Positions 7,142 to 14,253 of a stretch of 41,550 nt of DNA are shown piece after piece. The stretch spans positions 1 to 41,550 of the forward strand of contig NZ_BARF01000142.1 in NCBI RefSeq assembly GCF_000367365.1, given 5' to 3'. Both the position numbers and the translations under genes were made by a program. How positions within the stretch are numbered: the first letter of the stretch is position 1; each line of letters starts with the position of its first letter. The DNA comes from Streptomyces prunicolor NBRC 13075. Its GTDB lineage: Bacteria > Actinomycetota > Actinomycetes > Streptomycetales > Streptomycetaceae. The notes under the pieces were generated by a model that was not told where the DNA came from, made no database searches, and worked only from the letters and a program-made list of their open reading frames with translations.

Positions 7142-9544
7142 TCAGGTTGTGCTGTGCCGGTGGCGTGAGGTCCAGCGCATGTCGAGGGCTTCCAGGGCGT
7201 CCAGTTGTTCCCGGGAGAGGGTCTGCGGAGCTCGCCGTTTCTCTGCGAGCCACCTTCCCAGGCCGAATTCGGGGCCGTCTTCGCAGATGTAGTTGTAGGG
7301 AACGTCCAGGTGATGGTGGCGGCGACGGTAGGTGTAGGCGGCCTGCAGTCCTCGGGCGAAGGCCCGTTGGGAGGCGCCGCGGGGACGGCGCAGCAGGAGG
7401 GCCAGGGGGTGCTCGATGGGGAGGTCGCCCAGGAGGTATTGCTGGTAGGTCTCGAGTCTGCCGAGGTTGTCGATCTGCTCGGCCAGCCAGTGGGTGAGTG
7501 GCGGTGCAGTGCCGGTGAGTTGGTGCGGGTCGGGGAAGATCAAAGTGTTGTCGCGCGCGGCGGCGTGGGCGTGGGCGTAGGTGCGTTTCCATTCGGCTTT
7601 GCCTTTGGCGTTCCACCAGGGGTAGATCTCGTTCAGGGCCCGTTGGTAGCAGTAGGGCAGGCGGCGGGTGGTGGCTTCCGTTCGGCGGTCGGCGAGCCAG
7701 CGGCCCAGGTGCATGCCCTGGTGGTGTTCGGCCCACCGGGGTGCGAGGTGCCCGTGGCGGGTGACGTAGTCGCGGGCGATGAGGAGTTTGCGCTCGATGC
7801 TGTGCGGGGGGTGTTCCCAGATCATGTCGAGCGTGTCCAGGGCTGCGATGCGTTCGGGCAGGAGCAGGCCGTTCTTGCGCATGGAGCGCTGCACCCCGGT
7901 CCACCAGCCGAGGTGGAAACGGCCCTCGAGGTGGAGGCTGGGAACGTCAAGGTGGCCGCGCTGGGTGTGGAAGTCGGTGGCGACCTCAAAGGCGGCCTCC
8001 CATACGCGGTTGGGGGCCATGACGTCGTTCAGGTCGAGGACGGGGATGATCTCGTCGGCGCGCTCCGGGGGCGGGGCGAGCTGAGGTCCGGCAGGGTCGG
8101 CCGGGTACCGGAAGTGGTCGACGAGGTGGAAGGTGTGCTCGTCGTAGACGTCGAGGTCGATAAGGACGCGGTAGATCAGGTGGAAGGCGGTCTTCTTGAC
8201 GGCCTCTGCGAGGGTTTCGCCGGGGGCCATGTAGATGGGGATGACGATGGTGGAGATCTTGCCGTCGCCGGGGGTCTGGCGCAGGGCGCGTCCGATGGAC
8301 TGGATGATGTCGATGGTGCTGGTCTTGGGGTGGGCGAAGAGCAGGGAGTCGATGGCGGGGATGTCGACGCCTTCGGAGCAGCAGCGGCAGTTGGTGAGGA
8401 CGGCCCGGCGGGGCGGCTGCTGTGAGGCGGGGGTGTTGAGGGGGGTGTCGGCGAAGGCGGTGTAGTTCTTGTGGCGTTCGAAGGGGTTCTGCCGGGAGCT
8501 GACGGTGCCGACCTGCAGGGGGGCGTGGTAGGCCGGGGGCATGAGGGCTGCGGTCTGATGGAGTGTGTCGGCGCAGACTTCCGCCGCGTCGATGCAGGGG
8601 TGGAAGGTCAGGGTGCGGCGCAGGTCGTAGCGGTGCTGGGCGACCAGCAGGGCGACCTGGGCGGCTGCGGCACGCAACGCTTCGCCGCTCCAGGTGTTTG
8701 CGGGGAGCCGGTTCAGGAGACCGCGCAGGTCTTCGTCTCTGATGACGACGCCGGCGATGCGGTAGTCGGCGAGGAGTCCCTCGTCGATCGCTTCTCTCAG
8801 GGAGATGCGGTAGACGACGGGCCCGTAGATGCTCACGTCGTCCATGGAGGCGATGACGGTGTCGGCGCCGATGCCCTGGGCGCGGGCTTTCTTCTCGTCG
8901 AGGACACGGGGCGTCGCGGTCATGTAGAGGCGGTGGCGGGCGGGCAGTTTGTCGTCGTGGTGGATCCGGGCCCACGGTTTGTCGTAGTCACCGGCGGTGC
9001 GGTGGGCTTCGTCGGCGACCACGACGTCCCAGCGGGGCAGGTGGAAGTCGCGGTGGGCTTCGACGACCTTGTCCAGGGAGTCGTAGGTGCAGAACACGTT
9101 GAGCGGTCCGTGAGTGCCGGCTGCCTGCCCGGCCAGTTCGTCGCCGGTGTGGACCATGGTGAGGATGCCGGCCAGGTAGGGGTCCGCCGGCTTGTCCGAG
9201 GAGCAGACGCCGAGGTAGCGGCCGGGGCGTCCTTCGCGGTGCCATACCGCGGCGGTCTGCTCAAGCAGCAGCAGGGAGGGCACGACGACCAGGCAGACGC
9301 CTTCGGGCACGGTTTCCTGGACGGTGTGCAGGGCCACCAGGGTCTTTCCGGTGCCGGTGGCCATGTAGACGCTGACACGGCGGTAGCCGTCGATGAAGCT
9401 GCTCACGCAGGCGTCCGCGGCGCTCTGCTGGCGTCCGCGCAGGCGGGTCTTCAGGCGAGGGGCAGAGGCGAAGGTGGTTGAGTCCGGGCGGATGCGCGTC
9501 GTCGTGGCTATGGCCCCTCCCCTGGTGACGGCGTGCGCGAGCAC
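7142..9544 (-). CDS. Second DEAD/DEAH helicase with helicase-associated repeats
   Basis: This superfamily 2 helicase has about 800 residues. Walker A is MATGTGKT (61-68), the DEAH box is at 178-181 and TATP near 209-212. The C-terminal RecA domain carries SEGVDIPAID and QSIGRALRQTP. The last 280 residues hold at least three helicase-associated repeats with the FHxQRGHLDVP and LGRWLA patterns. The C-terminal RecA lobe has a CRCC cysteine cluster just before SEGVD, absent from the first helicase. The start is uncertain: GTG at 9544 has only a weak ribosome site, while a strong AGGGGAGGGG lies about 30 bases inside the frame without a good start codon after it. A subtelomeric or TtrA-like role is inferred from domain build and location. 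Confidence 0.82.
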   Translation of the reverse strand: MLAHAVTRGGAIATTTRIRPDSTTFASAPRLKTRLRGRQQSAADACVSSFIDGYRRVSVYMATGTGKTLVALHTVQETVPEGVCLVVVPSLLLLEQTAAVWHREGRPGRYLGVCSSDKPADPYLAGILTMVHTGDELAGQAAGTHGPLNVFCTYDSLDKVVEAHRDFHLPRWDVVVADEAHRTAGDYDKPWARIHHDDKLPARHRLYMTATPRVLDEKKARAQGIGADTVIASMDDVSIYGPVVYRISLREAIDEGLLADYRIAGVVIRDEDLRGLLNRLPANTWSGEALRAAAAQVALLVAQHRYDLRRTLTFHPCIDAAEVCADTLHQTAALMPPAYHAPLQVGTVSSRQNPFERHKNYTAFADTPLNTPASQQPPRRAVLTNCRCCSEGVDIPAIDSLLFAHPKTSTIDIIQSIGRALRQTPGDGKISTIVIPIYMAPGETLAEAVKKTAFHLIYRVLIDLDVYDEHTFHLVDHFRYPADPAGPQLAPPPERADEIIPVLDLNDVMAPNRVWEAAFEVATDFHTQRGHLDVPSLHLEGRFHLGWWTGVQRSMRKNGLLLPERIAALDTLDMIWEHPPHSIERKLLIARDYVTRHGHLAPRWAEHHQGMHLGRWLADRRTEATTRRLPYCYQRALNEIYPWWNAKGKAEWKRTYAHAHAAARDNTLIFPDPHQLTGTAPPLTHWLAEQIDNLGRLETYQQYLLGDLPIEHPLALLLRRPRGASQRAFARGLQAAYTYRRRHHHLDVPYNYICEDGPEFGLGRWLAEKRRAPQTLSREQLDALEALDMRWTSRHRHSTT

Positions 9545-9586
9545 CTGGTTTCCAGGGTGGAAGGGGTGTGCGGTACCGCGGCAGGA

Positions 9587-9610
9587 CGTTCGCCTGGGTT
9601 CACCCGAACG
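9587..9610. promoter_or_regulatory. Inverted repeat in divergent promoter region
   Basis: CGTTCG (9587-9592) and CGAACG (9605-9610) flank a 12-base centre that itself contains GGGTTCACCC. It lies in the 142-base gap between the leftward helicase start and the rightward TniQ gene, a natural place for an operator. The binder is unknown. Confidence 0.3.
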
Positions 9611-9686
9611 AGTGCCGGCGCTCTTGACCTCCCGCTGCCGGGCCGGTCACGGTGCCCGTGGCGGCAGCTTCGGCGGAAGGACGGCT

Positions 9687-10730
9687 GTGCTGGACGATCT
9701 TGGCCTGTACGGGCCTCGCAGGGCGCTGCCGCTGCGCGTGGGGCCGGTGGCGGGTGAGTCGACAGGGTCGTTCGTGAACCGGCTCGCGCACGCCAACGGT
9801 CTGAGCCTGGCTGATTTCCTCGACCGGGTCGGGCAGGGCGAGGCGTCCGCGGATCCCGAGCGGGTGGAGAGGTATCCGCAGTGCACCGAGATGTACGTGA
9901 ACGAGGCGGGGCTGCGGTATCTGGCTGTCCTGGCTGACCGGTCGCCTGGTCTTCTGCGGCAGGATCTGCCCAGTCTGGGCGCAGATCGGCTGCTGGCGGG
10001 CGGACAGGAGGAAGCGGCGGAGTGGAGGTGGCCCTGGGAGCCGATGGCGGGGCATCTCGTGCGGCATTGCGCGCTGTGCGGTGATGAGCTGGGGGCCGGC
10101 GAGGCGGTGTGGCTGATGTCGCCGGACAGCTGGCAGGTGTGCCTGCGGCACGGTTGCTGGTCGGACGACTCCCGCGGCCGTGGTCCGGACTTCGTGGAAC
10201 TGGCCGAACTGCCCGAGACGGTGACGGCGCACGGCGTGCGGCAGGAGCTGGCCGCACGGTGGGGGCCGGCCGGTGAGGAGTTGTTCGCCGATGCCTTCCA
10301 GGTCGCGGTGTACTGGTGGACGCGGATGCCGGACACCGTGTGCTGGGTGCAGCGGGCCTGGACGGCTGGGCTGGACGCGCGCGAGATGAGGGCGGCCCCG
10401 CTGGTGATCTACCCGGAGGCGGCACGGCTCGCGCGGGCCATGCTGGACTTCGAACGCGCGGGGCAGCGGGATACGGCGGGCCGGGCCCGGTGGCTCGCGG
10501 GTGTGGAACAGCTGATGGCCGGGTGGGGGGTGGACGTGACCGAAGGACGTCAGGCGTTGCTGGTGTGGCTGGGGCGCCACCGTATGGGAGTGCCCGCTGC
10601 GTCAAGTCCGGCGGACGGGTGTCGCCTGATGCTGGCGTCGGGGCACGAGCGGATCGCGTCCCGGACCGGTTCGGTGGGCCAACGCTCCTGCCTGACCTGG
10701 CAGTTGGGCATGACGGCCGCCGAAATGTAG
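9687..10730 (+). CDS. tniQ: TniQ-family transposition targeting protein
   Basis: This protein of about 347 residues resembles TniQ/TnsD, the target-choosing partners of Tn7-like and Tn5053-like transposases. The N terminus has the family signature: LPLRVGP, then GES, then FVNRLAHANG (about residues 14-38). A zinc-ribbon-like cysteine/histidine set follows near 128-155 (CALC, then CLRHGC). The open frame reaches back to 9393, but GTG at 9687 has GGAAGGA five bases upstream and avoids overlap with the helicase gene. Its tnsABC partners lie 12 kb to the right, an unusual separation. The gene stops 56 bases short of an initiator tRNA gene, and tRNA genes are known targets of some Tn7-like elements. 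Whether it works with the window's TnsABC is inference. Confidence 0.75.
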   Translation: MLDDLGLYGPRRALPLRVGPVAGESTGSFVNRLAHANGLSLADFLDRVGQGEASADPERVERYPQCTEMYVNEAGLRYLAVLADRSPGLLRQDLPSLGADRLLAGGQEEAAEWRWPWEPMAGHLVRHCALCGDELGAGEAVWLMSPDSWQVCLRHGCWSDDSRGRGPDFVELAELPETVTAHGVRQELAARWGPAGEELFADAFQVAVYWWTRMPDTVCWVQRAWTAGLDAREMRAAPLVIYPEAARLARAMLDFERAGQRDTAGRARWLAGVEQLMAGWGVDVTEGRQALLVWLGRHRMGVPAASSPADGCRLMLASGHERIASRTGSVGQRSCLTWQLGMTAAEM

Positions 10731-10740
10731 GCCGTATACG

Positions 10741-10780
10741 GGTGGAGGGCCCGGAACCGTACGGTTCCGGGCCCTCCACC
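10741..10780. terminator. 40-bp perfect palindrome between tniQ and tRNA
   Basis: The 20 bases 10741-10760 are exactly reverse-complemented by 10761-10780 with no unpaired loop. It starts ten bases after the tniQ stop and lies six bases past the tRNA 3' end, so it can terminate both convergent transcripts. Confidence 0.8.
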
Positions 10781-10786
10781 TGGCAG

Positions 10787-10860
10787 TAGCGGGGACAGGA
10801 TTTGAACCTGCGACCTCTGGGTTATGAGCCCAGCGAGCTACCGAGCTGCTCCACCCCGCG
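10787..10860 (-). tRNA. Initiator tRNA-fMet (CAU anticodon)
   Basis: A 74-nt cloverleaf reads leftward. The acceptor stem is CGCGGGG with CCCCGC, the anticodon arm CTGGG-CTCATAA-CCCAG and the T-arm CAGG-TTCAAAT-CCTG. The first base is not paired in the acceptor stem, and three consecutive G-C pairs sit in the anticodon stem; both are hallmarks of initiator tRNA. CCA is not encoded. It lies on the same strand as tpg, 64 bases downstream. Such a gene so close to a replicon end suggests either an extra copy or an insertion target. Confidence 0.93.
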
Positions 10861-10924
10861 TCGGTGAACCCCACCGTACGTCAGGGCGGCGGGCGCCGGA
10901 GACCATTTTCCTGCCGGCCGCCGG

Positions 10925-11500
10925 CTACGCGGCGAAACCGATGTTTTTGACGTACTCGTACTGGCCCCACTGGGAGCCCAGATCGGGCAGGACGTCGGCG
11001 GTCCATGCCTCGTCCAGGCCTTGGTGGTCGCCAGCCGCCCAGGATCCGACGATCTTGTCCCAGCGGCGGACATTCATCGTCCGGTGTGCCACCACCCGCT
11101 GGAGCTGGCGCGCCACGCCGGACTGGTCGAGGGGGTGGATCTCCACGCGGGTGCCGCGGCCTTCGCGGTTGAGGCGGGCGGTGAGGTGGCGGGCGACGTT
11201 GCGGCGCCGTACCGCCCTGTAGGCGGCGTCGATGCGTTCCAGGTTGGCCTTCGAGGGACGGCGTGTGCCCTGCATCCATGCCTTCAGCGTCCGGTCGCTC
11301 ACTGCCAGTCCGGCGTCCTTGGCTGCCTGCCAGGCCCGGTCCGACGTCGTCAGGTAGTGCAGGCGTGCCATCAGGCCCCGTTTGACGGTCACCGGGGTGG
11401 CGATGTGGCCGGCGAGCCGGTCGAGCTGGCGGGCGACGGCGTCGCTGCCCTTGATCCCGCTCGCGCCGAACTTCCCGAAGTCGATGTTCTTCTCCGGCAT
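10925..11500 (-). CDS. tpg: Tpg-like telomere terminal protein
   Basis: This is a 191-residue basic protein, the usual size of Tpg. Tpg is covalently attached to the 5' ends of Streptomyces linear replicons and primes fill-in of the 3' overhang. Residues about 65-107 form the helix-turn-helix typical of the family (SDRTLKAWMQGTRRP, then an RRRNVARHL basic stretch), after an N-terminal MARLHYL segment that parallels the MRYL region of Tpg. The C-terminal half is divergent and the nucleotide-linked residue cannot be named. ATG at 11500 directly abuts the tap stop codon, with GGGGGAGGAG just upstream inside tap. Coupling to tap is the strongest evidence; a plain DNA-binding protein is the alternative. 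Confidence 0.68.
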   Translation of the reverse strand: MPEKNIDFGKFGASGIKGSDAVARQLDRLAGHIATPVTVKRGLMARLHYLTTSDRAWQAAKDAGLAVSDRTLKAWMQGTRRPSKANLERIDAAYRAVRRRNVARHLTARLNREGRGTRVEIHPLDQSGVARQLQRVVAHRTMNVRRWDKIVGSWAAGDHQGLDEAWTADVLPDLGSQWGQYEYVKNIGFAA

Positions 11501-13030
11501 CTACTGCTCCTCCCCCGTGCCGGCTTCGGCGTCGGTTCCGGCGCTGTACGCGTCCTTGACCTTGACCTCGGTAACCGAGCGGCCTTCGGGGAAGACACGG
11601 CGCCAGTCCCCGATGACGTGGAGTTCGTCGGTTCCCATCGCCCGGACGACCGTCAGTGACGCGTCGTGGGCCTTGAGCGCCTTCATCCAGAGGTTGGCGA
11701 AGGCCTGGGAGCGGATGATGTGCATCCAGTCCGGGCGGTAGAGCTCCCGGTTGTAGTTCGACTCCCCCATCGTGGAGACGAACTTGGAGTACATCGCCTT
11801 CACGTACTCCAGCGTCAGCTCGTCGCCGTCTGCGATCGCGGTGTCGCGGGCGTCCTTGAGGGCGATCCGGAACTTCTCCAGGAGGTTCTCGGTGGCGCCC
11901 GAGGTGTACGACTCGTGGATTTCGGGCGGCTTGCACAGGCGGTGTTTCGGGCCCGACAGGCGCAGCAGCAGGCGCAGGGTCGGTTCGGTGACCCACAGGG
12001 GGCCTGGTTCGTCGCGCTGGCCGATCGGGTTGGGCAGCACCGCGTCGTGGTCCCAGGCGGGCGGGGTGATCAGGTGGACTCCGGCGCGGCGCCGGTCGTG
12101 GGCGAAGCCCGTGGAGTGTTCCAGCTGGCCGAGCGGGAGGTGGGTCTTGAGTGCGCTCAAATAGGCGCCGTTGATGTCGAGCGCGGTGACCTCGTGCTTC
12201 CCGGGCGGCAGTTCGGTCCGCGTCCACTTCGGGCGGGCCTCCCAGATCTGGTCGGCACCCTTGGAGGTCTGCTTCCTGAGGATGTCGGGGATCTGGGGGT
12301 GGGCGATCACGTCGTAGCGGGCGCCCTTGCGGGTCTCGTCCAGCAGGCGCATCGCGTCCGGGATGGCCCGCTTCAGCAGTACGGCGCTTGCGGCTTCGAC
12401 ATCGCCCCGGTGCTCGGCGAGTGCGGCGTGCACCGCCTCGTGGATCAAGTCGGCCGGCCCGGACGATTCCTGGAACGCCCGCCCGCGCGGGACCGTGTCT
12501 TTCCGGCCGGCCGGCCGGGGCGAGTGTGCAGTGCGCGGCTCTTGGGCCTGGACGGATGGCGCGGTGGGCGGGGGCTTCGGGGTTTCGACGGGGGTTGTCT
12601 GGCAGTCGGAGGGGTCCAGGTGCTGGGCGAACCCCGCCACGCGTTGTTCGGCGGGACGGCCGCACAGCACACACGGCTCGGGCACGGCGAGCAGTTCTAC
12701 GTCGTCCTCGTCCTGGCCGGGTACCGGCGAGGACGTAGAGGTGACAGCCGCCACGGGCTGCTCCTCAGCCGGCTCCGCCTCGATCTCGGTGGCGAGCTTG
12801 GCGTTCAGTCCGTCCAGCAGATATGCGTACTTGGTGCGGGCCTCGCCGGCCGGGTCCCGGCCGCCCTCCCATCCACTGAGAGTGGAGGGGCTCACGCCGA
12901 GCGCACGTGCCACCTGCGCCTTGGACAGTCGGGCCCGCTCCCGCAGCTCGCGGCGCACCTGGTGGGGCGGGAGTTCGGCCTCGTGGCCGACGGCGTCGAG
13001 CAGCGAGTCGATCGCGTCGAAGTCGCTCAC
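11501..13030 (-). CDS. tap: Tap-like telomere-associated protein
   Basis: This 509-residue protein resembles Tap, which binds telomere 3' overhangs and recruits Tpg for end patching. An XRE helix-turn-helix spans about residues 15-55 (LSKAQVARALGVSPSTLSGWE). A cysteine pair (CVLCG) follows near 105-110, then a Pro-rich linker. The long conserved C-terminal part has ALDINGAYLSALK, WVTEPTLRLLLRLSG and YVKAMYSKFVSTMGESNY, which I associate with Tap proteins. GTG at 13030 has GGGGAG upstream and overlaps the preceding gene's stop as GTGA, so translation is coupled. It is shorter than chromosomal Tap (about 740 residues). The tap-tpg order agrees with a linear replicon. Confidence 0.75.
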   Translation of the reverse strand: MSDFDAIDSLLDAVGHEAELPPHQVRRELRERARLSKAQVARALGVSPSTLSGWEGGRDPAGEARTKYAYLLDGLNAKLATEIEAEPAEEQPVAAVTSTSSPVPGQDEDDVELLAVPEPCVLCGRPAEQRVAGFAQHLDPSDCQTTPVETPKPPPTAPSVQAQEPRTAHSPRPAGRKDTVPRGRAFQESSGPADLIHEAVHAALAEHRGDVEAASAVLLKRAIPDAMRLLDETRKGARYDVIAHPQIPDILRKQTSKGADQIWEARPKWTRTELPPGKHEVTALDINGAYLSALKTHLPLGQLEHSTGFAHDRRRAGVHLITPPAWDHDAVLPNPIGQRDEPGPLWVTEPTLRLLLRLSGPKHRLCKPPEIHESYTSGATENLLEKFRIALKDARDTAIADGDELTLEYVKAMYSKFVSTMGESNYNRELYRPDWMHIIRSQAFANLWMKALKAHDASLTVVRAMGTDELHVIGDWRRVFPEGRSVTEVKVKDAYSAGTDAEAGTGEEQ

Positions 13031-13314
13031 CGGTCTCTCCCCTTCGTCTCGGTCCGGACGGAACGGCGCCGGTCGGCAAGCAGCACCTCGCACGCTCTGG
13101 TAGGACCCGCCAGCAGGTCCAGCGCACCGATGCCGTAGTGCTCGGCCAGGACATCGACGTCGCGCAGGCTCCACGAAACAGCACCCGACTGTCGGCGCGA
13201 CACCTGCGTCTGCGTCAGTCCCAGCACCCCCGCAATCGACCGCTGCGAGTCACCCGTCACCTGCATCAACGCGGCCACCGTCAGCCGCAACGACTCCTCC
13301 AACGCCAATCCCAT
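13027..13314 (-). CDS. Small HTH regulator heading tap-tpg operon
   Basis: This 95-residue XRE-like protein has its helix-turn-helix in the first half (SQRSIAGVLGLTQTQVSRRQ, about residues 23-42). ATG at 13314 is preceded by AGGATAGGGGG. The stop overlaps the tap start by four bases, so it is the first gene of a three-gene operon. An autoregulator of tap-tpg, acting at the AT-rich region just upstream, is the simplest reading but is inferred. It could instead bind telomeric DNA together with Tap. Confidence 0.7.
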   Translation of the reverse strand: MGLALEESLRLTVAALMQVTGDSQRSIAGVLGLTQTQVSRRQSGAVSWSLRDVDVLAEHYGIGALDLLAGPTRACEVLLADRRRSVRTETKGRDR

Positions 13315-13380
13315 CCCCCTATCCTACCCGATTTCATGCAGCTTTCGCATTTAAATTAGCTTTTTACTATCAATGATGCG
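13315..13380 (-). promoter_or_regulatory. AT-rich promoter/operator of HTH-tap-tpg operon
   Basis: This stretch, strikingly AT-rich for this DNA, lies immediately upstream of the small HTH gene. On the leftward strand it reads TTGATA, then AAGCT twice, and ATGC-gaaagct-GCAT as a small inverted repeat, before the AGGATAGGGGG ribosome site. It is a plausible promoter with an operator for the encoded HTH protein. Exact -35 and -10 boxes are not assigned. Confidence 0.45.
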
Positions 13381-13468
13381 CAGAGGCTTCACCCGGCTCA
13401 CGTGCGAGCTGAGAGCCCTCGCTACGCGGTCTCTCGCCCAGGCCGGCAGTTCAGTGATGGGGACCGCT

Positions 13469-13852
13469 TTACTCACGCGGAATCCGGCGGGCCGCGCGCC
13501 GGGCCTCCCGCCTCGCCCGGCGGGCCTCTTCAGCCGCCCGGTCGGACAGGCACCGCGGGCACACAAGGTCCAGGACGCGGCGGTGCAGGGCCCGGCGCAG
13601 CCGGGGCCCGGGAGGCAGCGGCCACCCACGGCAGTGACGGCGCACCGTAGGCGCGCGGGTGCCCAAGAGCGCAGCAACCACAGAGGCGTTGCCGGCGTAG
13701 GCGGCCAGGAGAAAGGTCATCTGTGCCTGGTGGCCGGCCGGGAACCGGTCGGCGGACTCGTCCTGCTCTTCCGGGCGGAGGAAGGAGTCGTGGCGCTCGC
13801 AGCGCGGCACCTTCCTGTTGTTCCGGGCGTTGCCCGGCGAGCTGGTGTTCAT
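13469..13852 (-). CDS. Small basic hypothetical protein
   Basis: This is a possible 127-residue protein. It has a hydrophobic helix (MTFLLAAYAGNASVVAALLG), an HTH-like continuation (TRAPTVRRHCRGW), a CPRC motif and a very Arg/Ala-rich C terminus. I do not recognise a family. ATG at 13852 is chosen because the frame upstream of it looks non-coding, though its ribosome site is weak. The strand matches the flanking operons. The gene is plausible but could be a chance frame in GC-rich DNA. Confidence 0.4.
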   Translation of the reverse strand: MNTSSPGNARNNRKVPRCERHDSFLRPEEQDESADRFPAGHQAQMTFLLAAYAGNASVVAALLGTRAPTVRRHCRGWPLPPGPRLRRALHRRVLDLVCPRCLSDRAAEEARRARREARRAARRIPRE

Positions 13853-14253
13853 GGCTTCAGGAACCTGCCAGGGGCCGTCTGTGGACAGCGGGCGGCCTCG
13901 ATGCCTGCGGCAGAACCGGAGAGCGGAGCGGCTGGCCGCAGAGCGTGCGCTTTCCTCCGCTGCAGCGCGCTTTGTGTATCCGGCCCGCCTTCTCCGTACG
14001 ACTGATCGGCTCCCTGTCACCGGGCTACCGGGTCGGATCCATGCTGATCGGGGAGCTGCCGGTGGGTCACCGGCTCGCCGCCGGCCACTACCAGACGCCG
14101 GCGGGGCGCCGCCCGCACTGGTCGACTCTGACGCCCAGCAGCGCGGCACGTCCGGCTCGTCGGGGGCGAGAGAGCGGCGCTGGCATCCCTCGCCCGCTTA
14201 CAAAAAGCTGTTACGGCCCTGCCGCCCACCCTCCGCGGGTTCCCGAGGACAAT
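13853..14253. other. Intergenic, no gene supported
   Basis: Frames cross this 400-base stretch on both strands, but none has a credible start or recognisable product. It should carry the 3' end signals of the UvrD-like operon and the promoter of the small gene to the left. An AT-richer patch (ACAAAAAGCTGTTA) lies near 14200-14213. Confidence 0.4.

Noticed and set aside
10787..10860. tRNA 3' end as an attachment site with a second copy in the window
   Set aside because: I found no repeat of the tRNA 3' sequence elsewhere in the window, so no att pair can be claimed.
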